A DNA stretch of 64,000 nt from Sphagnum compactum (taxonomy: Eukaryota > Bryophyta > Sphagnopsida > Sphagnales). The first letter of the stretch is position 1, and each line of letters begins with the position of its first letter. The position numbers and the translations under genes were made by a program. The stretch is from the NCBI GenBank assembly GCA_965153455.1, contig OZ234495.1:15992875-16056874 (forward strand), read 5' to 3'. The notes under the pieces are model-generated. The model did not search any database. It was not told the DNA's origin and was given only the letters and a program-made list of their open reading frames with translations. Below, piece after piece: positions 49,616 to 61,820 of the stretch.

Positions 49616-52600
49616 TCACCTGCTTGTTACACTCTCCATGTCTATGTACCACATGCTGGAATGCAGTGAACAGGCCCCCTCCAAAGTATCCTGAAAGAAA
49701 CTTGCTGGAACCATACTGTAATTTGTTGACTCCTGCATTGGAGAGTCACCCCCTTGCATAGCCATTGCATTCTCACTCTCTGCTTGCCACATGCTGGGTG
49801 TTGAAGGTGCACTCTCTGAAAAACTAACTTTAGAAGGACTTACAGAACCAATTTCTGGATATTCATTTGCTCGTCCAATCATTGCAGAACAAGTTTCTGG
49901 TGGCCCCATGCTGGGTGTTGAAGGGATGTCCTTGGCATTTGAAATTAAACTCTGCAGCCCTTGCAGCGAAGTGTCACTGGGCTGCCTTGTCATTTCTGGC
50001 TCCCCTGTGCTGGCTGCTAAAGGGGCCCCCTCCATAGCATACTTAGGGCATGAGGGACTCATTGACTCCTGCAATGAATCACCCATGGTGCTTAGCTGAT
50101 CCATGCAGGATGTTAGAGGAGTCACTTCCATACCACCCTCGGAGCAGCTCGCCAAGGAGACCTGAGAAGCACAAACTGTTTCTTGAATTGGACAGTTACC
50201 TGTGTGACTCTTCGTCGTACCCCCGCTCTCTGGCTGCTGCATGTCGGGTGTTGGATGAGATTCCTCCCTAGCATTGTCACAGAGATTCAGCAATTCCTGC
50301 ACCAGGGACGCACTGCCTTGTCCTTTGGTTGTACCTCCACTTTCTGGCTGCCCTGTAGTATCACCAGAGGCAGGAACCTCAAAACCTAATCTGCCTCCAT
50401 TCTTGTGCATGAAGTGATATCCAGTGTTATTCACATGGTGCCCCAGCTGGGGAATCTTCAACAGAGGAACAAAACTATTTGTATTAGTAGGCAGTGAGCT
50501 TTCTTCCTCTGGAGATGTGGCAGTGAGCTTTGCAAAAGTTAATCCCAGCTCTTCTCCGCCAGGTACATTGCCTTGAACATCAACAAGCGCCCCACCCTCA
50601 CCTATGGGTAGTCTGTCAGGAGACATGTTGGCCATTAAACATCCTTCCTCTCCCACAGGGGAAAATGTATTCACCTGCCACATCAGTCAGGTGCAAGCTT
50701 ATTTGTATTTTGTAGAGGATAAAAAGCTTCAACCTAGAGTACAAAGGATCAATTTCCAGTGCTCTCACATAGATCAAACACTGTGTGTCCTGATGCCAGT
50801 ACACCAGAATTTCAACCAAATGATAACCCTCAAAAGACAATTAACTGATGCTGTCCAAACTTATTAGTAATATGAGAAATGAAAGGAACATCAGGGGCTC
50901 ATTTTTACCAGACACTTGGGAAAAGTGGTTTCAACAACTGGTTCTACCATGCACAGTTCCTCCTCACATGCTTTCAGCATGCATCCATCTTCCAAATACC
51001 TGCAATGCATCCACACACACAAGTTTATAGTGAATTTTTAACACAAATCCCTGAACAGTTTACAGTCCAGCATAAATTGCATTCAAAACTTCCATCTGGT
51101 TCAATGATGAATAGCAGTTACATCTGTGTTTAAATACAAAGAATTATCCTCTTCTTTTCTTTCAAGACTTTAAACAATCTAAGTACTAAAAATTTCACAT
51201 TCTGCACATTTTCCCTCAGCTTCAAAAGCAGGTAAAAGATCATGGTGTCATAGGTACCTGTCTCCCTGAGAACCATTCTGCAGATGCTGGATAACCTGAG
51301 CCCTAGGAACATCTGCAGGAGATTGTTCCAAGGTCGCATGCATGTCAGTGCTGAGCAAATCCAAATCTTCACGGGCATGTACAAGAGAGCTTTCTGAAAG
51401 ATTATAGCTTGGAGAAATTGATTTGTCCATCACAGGCAAGGACACCATATTTTCCACTGTGGTGACAGGCACCAGAGCCTCAACAATCTGGCATGCTGTC
51501 AATGGGTCCAACGATTCACCGGAGTCCAGTCCAGAATTTCTCTTCTCATGTTCTTTGGGGACATTACTAGACACAATCTGCAATTCTCCTGCAACACGCC
51601 TGATTGTGCTTTGTCTAATCCTTGCATCCCCTTCTAGATCTGCAGATGAGGATGCAAGGAAGTAAAGTCCTAGAACTTGTGGAAGATTCCTCAGGTTACA
51701 AAGACACCCATATTACAATGTAATAATAAATAGAGCATAATCACCTCTTACCCACCAGTGAGACACAAGGCAATGCTGCCACTTGCACCTCTATCTTAAA
51801 ATCTCAATGGAAAACAGTTTACACACTTGTGTACTGTACATGAAACCTATCAAAGAAGTTAAGAAAGATCAGGACACATACTTGGAAGAGCTGCTGGCAT
51901 CAGCAATCTTGCCAAAGGCTTTTGTAAAATGGATGTTCCTGGAAAAACAAGAAGATTCAGTTCAATCAGCATCCTTTTCAGGGCATCCTCCATAGGCTGG
52001 AAACCAAATGCCCCTGACCAATACTCCTTCATTTCAGGAACAGCTGGAAGAACCAATGTTTGTACACCCATCATCTGCAACATCTGCATTTCAAAACACC
52101 AGAATGGTTAGCAACAGACAGAGAGGTTCCACAACAGTTTACTGAATGATGTCTTGACACAAGGAGCTATGCAGTCTTGCCAACATTGGCTAGACCTAAC
52201 ATGGAGACCCAGGAACAGTAGCACACACAGAAATGCACTTATGAAACTTCTCATCTGACCTGATTCCCAGCAAAGCAGAGAGTCACAAACAAGTACCTGC
52301 TCAAGGGCATTCATGAGACGACGGCACATGCCCTGCCTGCGGTACTGGAACCGGGTTCCAATCAATGGCATTTCTGCCAAATGTGCTCCATGAACCCTGC
52401 ACCATCACCATTTGTTAACAAAAAGCTGCCATATACAAGCATTCAAGAATACACTGTTTGCCAGCTCTGCTTCACCACTTTCCAAGTGTGAACTCCAGAG
52501 AACAGATAATCCTACTACAGCTGGATATCTCCTCAAGAGAGAATGACGAGGACCTAGAAGCCAGCAGTATATAGCTGGCAACTTGCTCACAGAGTGGAGT

Positions 52601-55600
52601 CTACCAACAAGAAAGGCTGAGGAGAGAGAAGGAATCAATCCATACCTCACTGTAGCCACCGATATTAGCTCATCTCCTTTTTCCAATATCAGTGTGTAAA
52701 ACCCACAGTAATTTAGGCGACTGACTTCTGACCTGAGCAACAACAAAGGATTGGCATCAAAACAAGGGCAATACAAGCTATCAGGACCTTAACATTACTC
52801 AGATGTCACTTATGTTGATAACACATCTATCAACTGGCACACAAATACATCCCATGTTGCTCGGTCGAAGACAACTGCAAAAATTTGAAGGAAAAGGACT
52901 ATGATCCACATTATACTCCAACATCAAATTGTCATCAAGGCTCACCCTCGATTGTAAAGTACATGGGCAACTATGTCCACTTTGGTGTGAGGATCAATCA
53001 TGGGCTTGAAGCATTCTTGCATCACACTGAAAGCAATCGCCAGTTTGATTTTTTGTTCAGCGATCACCTCCTTATCCATTGCTGAAAGTTCTAAGTCCTC
53101 TTGAGATCGCAGCAATGTCCAGGAGTATCCATCCTCCAAAGGATTACTGGTGCCAACCAGTCTCCGCAAGTCCCGAAAAATCTGCACCATCATTACCCTC
53201 ATTACTCTTCAAGACCAGCTAGCTGGATCAACCTACACTACTAATAGTATGGAACAACCACAGTACCAAAAAACCTGCAATAGAAAGAACAAAAGAAGAA
53301 AGACACCGTCTCTTCAATTGATGCTCATTTATCCCTCAGAAATGCAATCAGAAAAAGGTGAAATTTCTTCAAGGTTTGACAAAGTACCTTCTCACATGAA
53401 TGGCCACAAAACCAGCTTCCTGTCGGACATTGATCCAACTTTGGCAAGCCTCTAGCATACAAGCACTTCAAATGGACTGAAACATGCAAACAACATTAAG
53501 ATTATTAGAATGAACAAGACAAGTGAGATATCATAATGCTCAGCCCAACAAATCTAAAGTTCACAGAAACATGTGCACAAAGTGGTCCAAGTAAACCAAG
53601 TTTCAAGCTTCAAACTTACATTCTCGCTCGCACTGGTCACAGGAGAGCACAACCATCTCATTAAATTCATCAGGATTTGCATTTACTGGGGGCCCACCAC
53701 ATATAGCACACCGACAGTTGGGACAGAACCAGTCCTCTTCTGGAACAGCCTGCATAATGAGCCAGCAAGTTAATCTATCAGTACAAAAATAGATATTGCA
53801 CAGCGCAGCAATAAGCCTTACATTGCACACTTGCATGGACCTTAATCCCATGAACATCTTCTGTATAAATTTATATACATCTGTAATAAAAATATATAGT
53901 TTTGACACTAAAATGAAACAACACAGAGCAAGTGTGAAAACAAGCTGTCGAAGGAGAGGAAACTTCACCTCAAGCTCCATGCATGTCAGATGGAATGTTG
54001 ATGGGCAATGATCACAGCAAATAAGCATCCCTCCATCACCACATACACCACAAGTGTCATCATTGCCATCTGCTGCATGTTCTTTTCCTTTTGTAGATCC
54101 ACTTCGTCTCCTCCCTGGACCCATCGCAGGATGGAAATAATTGGACCTCTCAGACGAGTTGTGTTTTCTTAGTGCTTCCATTTGTAGTTCAGTGAGGGTT
54201 CTACCATCTTCAACATAGATGTTGGCACATGGGCGATGCAGCTTGCTGCCACAATGTGCCTCGAACATGGAAAGAGTCACTATTGTCTTACAGCAACCAC
54301 ATAGAACTCCTTCTGATGTCACCCAACCATCCAATCCCAACTCCTTCCTGCGGTGCATGTAGCGCAACTTTTGGTTTTCAACTAACATTCCCACATCCAT
54401 CAACCATGAAAGAATGCTCTTCTTTGCATTCACAGACGTCATCAGCATCCCTGCCTCCCCCCCAGGTGCTGGATCCTCAGGAGCAGAAAGCTTCACCTCC
54501 ATTTGGCAACCTCCCTGGCCCCCACCCTTTCTCTTTCCTACTCTCTCCTGACCACAACCTAAACCCCTGTAAACATCCACACTCTTCAAGGCTCTCACCA
54601 CTGCATCTTGCGCCAACTCAGGCAGGCCTGTTACATCCATAGTAGGTCCAAACCTGCTTCTTTTCTTGGAATGAAGCTCATTGTCTAAGTTGCAATGTTG
54701 ACTGTCTGATGACAGGGGTTTCCTATGCTGCATTGCTCTGTGCAGATTCGAATCCATCTTGGCCTTCTCACTTAGTTCCACCATATCAAACTCTCCTTCA
54801 GTAGATGGACACCATCGTCTTCTGAGCACTATGGAAATTCCAACATCTATGGAGCTATTCCTCATGTCACTAAAAGCCTGTACGGAACTCTGCATTCTCG
54901 ATTTCTCAGTCTGAGAATATTGCTCTACAATGAGTATGTCCACAAGCTTCTCTCTCGCCTGTTCACCATCCTCTCCAAGAACGTGTGAGCCACTGTTCAC
55001 TACTAGTCTTCTGCAAGAGTTCTGCAGCAGAAGAGCTCCTTGTGAAATAGGAAGTTCTGCATGAGGAGGATCACTGCCTTGTTCCACCTCTTTCTTTTTC
55101 CAACTGCGAAGGGATTTCTGCCTGCCCCCTGATTTTTGTTGCTCCTGGGCTTTCAACCTCTTGTGCTGCTGCTCCTCTTGCACCTCAGATACAGTCTTGT
55201 CCCCACCTCTGCTGCCACGGGTGGTGGTGGGCTTGCGCTTCCTTGACAAATTAGAACTGGGCCACGTGGGTAGTAATTGTTGTGCAGCAGGAGCCATCAA
55301 TGCTCGGATGCTAGGAATGCTGGAATGTTTTTTCCTGACGCTACTGCGGCTGATGTCCAAGCCTCCTGAACACGAGGACTCCTCGTTATCAGACTCTTGT
55401 TCCATCTTCACAGGTTTCGGTTTCTTCACCATGCGCTTGAAGATGAGCTTTTTGGCTGCAAGAAGAACCGGTTCTTGTTTGCAGAAATTCCGTAGACTCC
55501 TCCGCACTGGAGAATGTGAGGGTTTAAGGAGCGCCAGCTTTCCATGCGCCTTTAGTCTCCACCGGGCTGTTTCTTCGTCCCATTCCTGGCGAAGATGCAA

Positions 55601-55990
55601 GTCGTTGATGGTACAGACTTTTTCACCATCCTCCTCGTCGGGGAAATAGATTCCCAATCGTGAAGTTTTCTCAAGCGACAAATCTTCCAACAGAATCCCC
55701 TCCCACCAAGCATCCCTCCACAGCACGTCCACGCTGAGCCCCTTGTTCCAGCTCGTCGCGGGAGCGGGAGCGGGAGCAGCAGAAAGCACCACTGAAGGCC
55801 GAGGAGGAGTCGTCCTCCTCAACAGCATCCGGCTTGGATTCGAAGATGTGCAAAGCCGTCGGGACGATCCTCGTCCGCTGCATCCGTCGTCGTCTCCTCT
55901 TCTTCTTATTACTGCAGGGATCGTCGCGGCCTGCTGCGACTCCAGACCCCTGATCTTCGAGTGCCCGAAAAGCTCCTCATACTGCACCAT
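49616..55990 (-). CDS. PHD-finger / GNAT chromatin protein (IDM1/ROS4-like)
   Basis: Exons (minus) 55990-53969, 53749-53620, 53476-53388, 53181-52946, 52732-52646, 52396-52297, 52083-51882, 51639-51258, 50999-50909 and 50674-49616 close in phase to 1,465 residues. Domain order is that of the IDM1/ROS4 family. An agenet-like module covers about 85-150 ([13 protein letters not shown]). A Jas/TPL-binding-like region lies at about 554-606 ([25 protein letters not shown]). Two PHD fingers span about 645-747 ([41 protein letters not shown]). A GNAT acetyltransferase core covers about 800-955 ([20 protein letters not shown]; acetyl-CoA loop [13 protein letters not shown]). Relatives such as Arabidopsis IDM1 acetylate histone H3 and help active DNA demethylation; that role is inferred only. 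The last 500 residues are a Ser/Pro/Glu-rich tail with degenerate repeats, making it longer than IDM1 (about 1,200). ATG 55990 precedes the conserved MVQYEELFG-like start; longer frames need a TTG. Confidence 0.88.
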
Positions 55991-56640
55991 AACAACTCTT
56001 CTCAGGTCGTCACAAACTGCATCTACGCCAAGCGCAACAATCCCTGCTCCTTCTCTGAACCCAGCGCCTTCTCGTCCACGCAACCAGAAAGTCTTTCTCC
56101 GGAACTCGAATTCTCGCGTCGCCGAAAACAGGGGAAGAAGCAGAAGAAGAAAACCGCAACTTCTTCCCACCTCGGCCGGCTTCTGCAACAAAGAAATCCC
56201 GAGCATCAGCAACAACAACCTCGACGGATGTCGAATCCTTCCGCCTTCTTCTTCTTCTTCTTCTTGCCTGCCTTCCTTTCCCTTTCAGATCCGGCAACAA
56301 CTTCCGAATCTCTCCACCAAATCGCACAATATTTGATTCGCCAGATTCGTCTCCTTTTGTTCTCACAACTACCAAGCTAACCCTTCTCCCGAGCTCCAAC
56401 TTCTACAGAGAAATCCGTCTCGAAGCTCCATGACTTTTGGGGCTTCGTCACCGCGTGCGGAGGAAGAAACCCGAGTGCGCGCTCTCTTCCCCCTTCCCTC
56501 CTTCCCTCGCTCCCTCCGAACGCACGCGCTCCGCTTCCCGTGTGTCTCTGAACTCCTCATGGATGAGAAACCGCGATTCATTCAATGAAAACACGTCCAC
56601 ACTTGGATAGAAAGCATCCATAACACGCCACACGTGGACA
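55991..56640 (-). promoter_or_regulatory. 5' leader/promoter of the PHD-GNAT gene
   Basis: CG-containing, GA/CT-rich DNA with AAG repeats (minus strand, near 56255) ends abruptly at about 56640, where AT-rich intergenic DNA begins. The start site is unknown. Confidence 0.4.
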
Positions 56641-59600
56641 GAAAACATCCACAAACCTAGGAGTAACAAAATAGGATAGGATAGTTTGTAAATTCCACTT
56701 TTGGCTTTGACTTTTGGTGTTTGATTTTTGTTTTTTTATGTTTTTTCATTTCCTTTTTTTTTCTTTCAAAACTTTGGGATCTTCATTTTTTTTGAGTTTG
56801 ATTTTCAATGTGGCAAATCTAATTCTTTTTTCTTCCCTTTTCTTGTAAAAACTAAGAGAAGCAACCCAAAAAAATTAAAATTAAAAAATCTTGAATCTTA
56901 GGTCAATCAATAACTTCAGGATTTTTTTTTCCAATTTTGTGATATTGAAAATTTGGCGAATGTTTTTCAAAAAGTTAGCAAAATTAAGGCAAATTTCATT
57001 AAACAAACAAAAAATTCCCTATTATTTTTGGTCCAAAAAAGACAAGATTTGTTCCCTCCCCCCCCCCCGCCCCTTACCCCAAAAAAATTACACTGTAGCC
57101 GATAAATATGGATATGGCAATAATATATTTTTGAATTTTATACCGACACTTAGGGGTGGCCTATTATACCCATGGGCTGACATTTCATGAAAAATCCTCA
57201 CAATAGGTAGCAATAACCCCCAATTCCCCAATGTTGTGGACCCACATTTTCACTTTTATTTTTCTATGGGTTTTTTTTTAGTTTAGTATGGTGTAGTAGA
57301 TGAATGGTTTTGGCATAAATTAAAACTTTATTTTTTTTAGGGGTTTTGCCGAATATAACTATGCCTATGATCAAACATTTAAGTGTGTATACTAAAGAGT
57401 TGTAAATCTTTGGGCATTGCTCGGTTGTTTTTAGAATTGAAAAACAAATTGTAGATCTATGAAGTTGAGCACACTCGATCTAACCTAGAAGAACATTCAA
57501 ATCAAATCAAGAATTGAGTAAGATATCAAGTTTGGAAGTAAGAGGGGTCTATTTATTTGTTTTCAAATAAATTATGGCCATACAATTTGTGGATGTTGGA
57601 GTGTACATTTTTCATCCAACAAAGAAACAATCCAACATTGTTTATTATTATATATAACTTACCCTATTTGCAAAACATTCTCAAAGTAAAACAATTGTTT
57701 TTTTTCTTGCATTATTGTTCACACTTTTGTGTGTGATCCAAGTTTTACTTAAGACAATAGGGTTCAAGGTTTATGGCCACGGGGACGTAGGAGAAACCTA
57801 AAGACTTTGATGATGATGGTGGGTCGACACTTTTGGATTTTCCTTGTTGTGCTCCTTAATGTTTTTCGGTTGTGTTTTCCTATGCTCCTCCTCATCACGA
57901 TTTTGTATGCCTATGATGTTCCTTATGTTCCCCATTGTGCTTTTTGAGGCTTCTTGTTGTGCCATCATTCATTGTGATGTTTCTCACCATTGATTTTTTA
58001 TATAAACATTTTAAAATTTGGGAATTAGAAAACCCAAAGAACCCTTTTTTTTTTTCCTTTTCCATTTGAATATTTTTTTGCTAGAACCAATAAAAAACCC
58101 ATTGCTGCCAATGTGTATTCCAAGATTTAAACAAAATTACCACTATTGTCCCACCTAGGAAATAGTCTTAAACATAGGTATAGAATGTGCATATTGTTAT
58201 TGATGTGTCGCATTTTTTTTTTACCACTATTTCTTTTAAAGGCCTTACAAAAACAAAGGGGATGAAAATTCCATGTCAAAATTCCAACCCTACTCCCATG
58301 GTTTCTTTGCAAATCTGGCTTCAAAAAGTTCATGGCTAAATGTTTAATCCTACTTGATATCCTGGTGGTTGAGTGTTTGGACATTGCAATGCAATTGATC
58401 CTTGCACTCCTTCATTACTATAACAAACCACATTGTTATCAAATACATGTCATGCCTATCAAAGTTCCTTTGAGTTGCAAATTCAATCATAGTCAAGGGT
58501 GTCTACCGCTCTTATAATTTTATTTTCCTTCTTTTTCCCTTTTCATGTGTTTTTGTTAAATTTGTTTATTATTATTTTTTCCATGGCCTTTTGTTGCAGG
58601 CAGGATTCCCAAGTATTCAATTGATGTCACAACATGAGATTATTAGTAATCCACTCATGGTCCTTGCCCCTAGTTTTCTTTGCAAATAAATGCCACAACA
58701 TCAACAAGTTGGCAAAAGACAATTCTTAAGTTGTGTTTGCCATGTTCTATAGCTTTTACAACAACTATGAATTTTATTGGTCCAAATCAGCCTCCACTCT
58801 AACTAAATAAGACTTCTTGAATCAAACTTGGCAGTAAAGGACATTACTAGTTTATTTGGTCTGAATACATAGATGGCCAAGGTACCAAGTACCTTCACCT
58901 TCTTGAGTAAGGCATCTTCAAGCCCATGCTTAACCCAAAAAATATTAAATTTGGATTCAAAGACCCCAATTTCATTTAGGGATGAGATACCTATAATGTT
59001 TAGAAGCAACCCAAAAGTATTGGGTTTACCATGGTACCAATGAATATACTGGTTCACACAAGTTGGTGCAGGGTTTGGAGACTCAGCTTCTTACTATCTT
59101 AGTAAAACTAAGCTATGGGCTACAAGAACATTACATTGGAAGGTTCAAAGAGAAAAGGGAGATATTAAACACAACCTAACTAGCTCCATGATATTGGTGG
59201 TAAAATGCTAGGAATAAGAGTTTTTTTTTTTTTTTTGGGACCAACCATGTCAATTACATGCCTAAACCCACAAAAAATTATTAGTTTTTTTTAAAAATTG
59301 CATACTTGACCCATGTTCCAAAAATAAGAACTACATGCCTAATTCCCACCCATCCCACACCAAAAACAAAAACTGGCCAACATTAATTTCATCTCACCAT
59401 TTTTTGCACTTATCCAAAAGAAAAAGGGTGACGAAAAATAGAGAAAACAATGGCTGTCGGGTGAACGAATGGTCATTTTTATTAAAGAATCAAAAGATTG
59501 TGACATGTAGCATTGGTCTCATGTATGAACTTGCAAACTTTCTTATGTGCTTAACTTTCATGATTATTATCATCAAATGTCTTTTTTCAAAAGATCCTAA

Positions 59601-60948
59601 TGATTATATTGTTGATAACCTTTTTCACCAATGACGATTTAACACTATATGTGAATCATGCTAAACTAGGATAGCAAACTGGAGAATGTTAACAAGTTTC
59701 AACATGACCTAGTCGAACATGACCTAGTCTCAAGTGAGGCGAGAGCTAAATTTTTTAAGTGTTCCTTACCATTTTCAACTCTTTGCACATCCAAGTTGAA
59801 CCCAAGTAAACAACCACCCATCAACTTGAGTGAATGGAACCTTGTTATGGAGGCAACTGAATTGATAGTAGGTTTCACCCTAGTAAGGGTCCTTATCATG
59901 TAAAAGAAACTAAATCCACCCAGTCGATGACTTTTTCTTTTTCTTTGGGACAAATGCAAAATTGTCGTGGTCTCAAGTTTCAACCATGTTAATGACCATG
60001 ATTAACTAGTTACCTAAGTGATTAGAAGGTTTAAAGGAGAGCACATGGTGAGTAATAGGTAATTGGGAACCTCAAAACCCTAAAACCTATTCTTATGTAG
60101 GGGTTTGTTCATAAATGGTTAGCACAAAGGTAGGAGCAGGCAATAAATGATGAATAGATGGTTTGTAGGTAGACAAGTACATGTAGATGGGTTACTCCAG
60201 AGGTGAACCCAGGTGGTGGGTCCACCATAGTCGGTAGGTAAAGGCAAGAAGGTAGGTAAGTAGGGTGAACAATTGTGCACTTACTTCGTTTTTACCACAG
60301 TAGTAAGCTAGTATAGGATGATTAAAAATAAATAGGTGGGAAAGTAAATAAGAATTAACTAAGTTAGTTCCATTGTAGCTACTTACCTGTGGGACTAGAA
60401 CCTCAACAAAAAAATGTTTCTCGTTCATCCATCATCATTCATTCATTCATTCATCTATACATTCATCCATTCATCATCCTTTCTAGTATGCTCTTGATTC
60501 AAATCAAATTATAAGGTCAGGTTTTAAAGTATTCAGACACATTGAGGTTCAAAGGTTTTTTTTTTGGATCTATCATTAGAACTTAAACTAAAGAACCGAC
60601 TTATTTTTAAAATTGAATTAGAATCTGAATTAAAGGTTCATGTTCTTTAAGTATATAAATATGATTTTATTGAAAATAACTATAAACTTGGCTCTATATT
60701 TTAAACAAGTTAATATTGCATTCGATTGGTTGTAGATAATTAATATTATGTAATCTTTATTATAGAGTGTGTGTACTAGTTGAACAAATTAATTACACTT
60801 TTTTTTTGGGGGTGGTTTAGTTGTGTGTAATGAAGATGAAACCGAACCTTGTTTGAAATTGAAGATGCTCCAAATTCTTTGTGAAAGAAAATGTTCAGGC
60901 CCTTGGTTGAGGGCATTACCCGAAGTGAGTGTGGGCCTACTTCTAGTA
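56641..60948. other. AT-rich gene-poor DNA
   Basis: No gene is supported. A C run lies at 57058-57068 and T runs at 58047-58059 and 59220-59236. Minus-strand frames at 59057-58803 and 59983-59699 look protein-like over short stretches but carry no recognisable domain. ATTC and TCATCCAT microsatellites lie at 60430-60475. Confidence 0.5.
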
Positions 60949-60995
60949 ACCTAGGGCCTTACCTAGGCCCTCAACCTAGGGCCTTACCTAGGCCT
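60949..60995. repeat. Exact 22-base direct repeat, 25-base period
   Basis: AACCTAGGGCCTTACCTAGG continued by CC occurs at 60949-60970 and 60974-60995. Each copy contains the palindromes CCTAGG and AGGCCT-like words, so it can also pair with itself. It lies upstream of the AP2-like gene. Confidence 0.8.
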
Positions 60996-61269
60996 TTTGG
61001 TTTACTACACTTAGAGTAAAAGGTGAAAAGTAAATAAAATATATATCTAGATTAAAGCTAAATACCTGGGTGGAAAGTAACTAAAGAAGTAATTATTAAG
61101 CTCTAAAATCGGCATTCCTGGTAAATATATAGCAACCTTGGGGACCAGATGAAAAAAACCCCAATGAAAAAGGGTCGACCTAGTTCACCAACTATAGTTC
61201 ATTCATCCATCTATCCATCCTTGAGAGTAGGTAATAACTAGGAACGCTGATTGGTCGTGGTCCATTTTA

Positions 61270-61532
61270 GCTGCCCGAGACAGACAGGGGCAGGACGGCA
61301 GAAGGGAGAGCCGACTCCTTGAGAAGGGCAGGCTTTAAATAGACCGAGCTTTGCGTCGCTGCTGCTCTTGTGTTCTCCAAGTCTCCGCCCTTTCCGCCAC
61401 CCGCACACTTGCAGCGAGCAAGCCCTCTTCTCCTCCTCCTCGCAGTTCAAGTTTGGAGCGAGCTTCTTCTTCTCCTACTCGTCATTCGCACTTCTTCAAC
61501 TCTTGCCACCTCTCCGGCTGCTGCAACTTGAG
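61270..61532 (+). promoter_or_regulatory. 5' UTR exon of the AP2-like gene
   Basis: A GC-rich, C/T-rich non-coding exon ends in TTGAG|GTAAATA at 61532. The following intron ends in AAATTGCAG at 61779 and carries (GT)n(CT)n microsatellites at 61637-61672. The first in-frame ATG of the next exon is at 61821. Confidence 0.55.
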
Positions 61533-61820
61533 GTAAATATTCATTCTCCACACTTGTTCTTAAATGATGCACACGAGTTCTTTAGTTTGACTGCTTCCCC
61601 AGCTCTCATCTCTCTGTGCACACCTCCCTCTCATTCTGTGTGTGTGTGTGTGTGTCTCTCTCTCTCTCTCTCTTCATTCTCTCTGTGTAAACCTCTCAGT
61701 GTGCATTCTCTCTGCGGTTTTTTTTTTGGGGGCCTGTTTTGCTCAGATAATAACAAGTTTCTGCAAAATTAAATTGCAGTAGTACTTGTACCCGCGAGCG
61801 TCCCAGGAAATCGAGAAATC

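Noticed and set aside
56010-56399. Minus-strand 129-codon frame and plus-strand frames at the PHD-GNAT 5' end
   Set aside because: They lie in the GC-rich leader and overlap the start of the real gene in other frames.
58803-59057. Minus-strand frame that looked like a retrotransposon pol fragment
   Set aside because: No reverse transcriptase, integrase or RNase H motif can be seen; too short and AT-rich to call.
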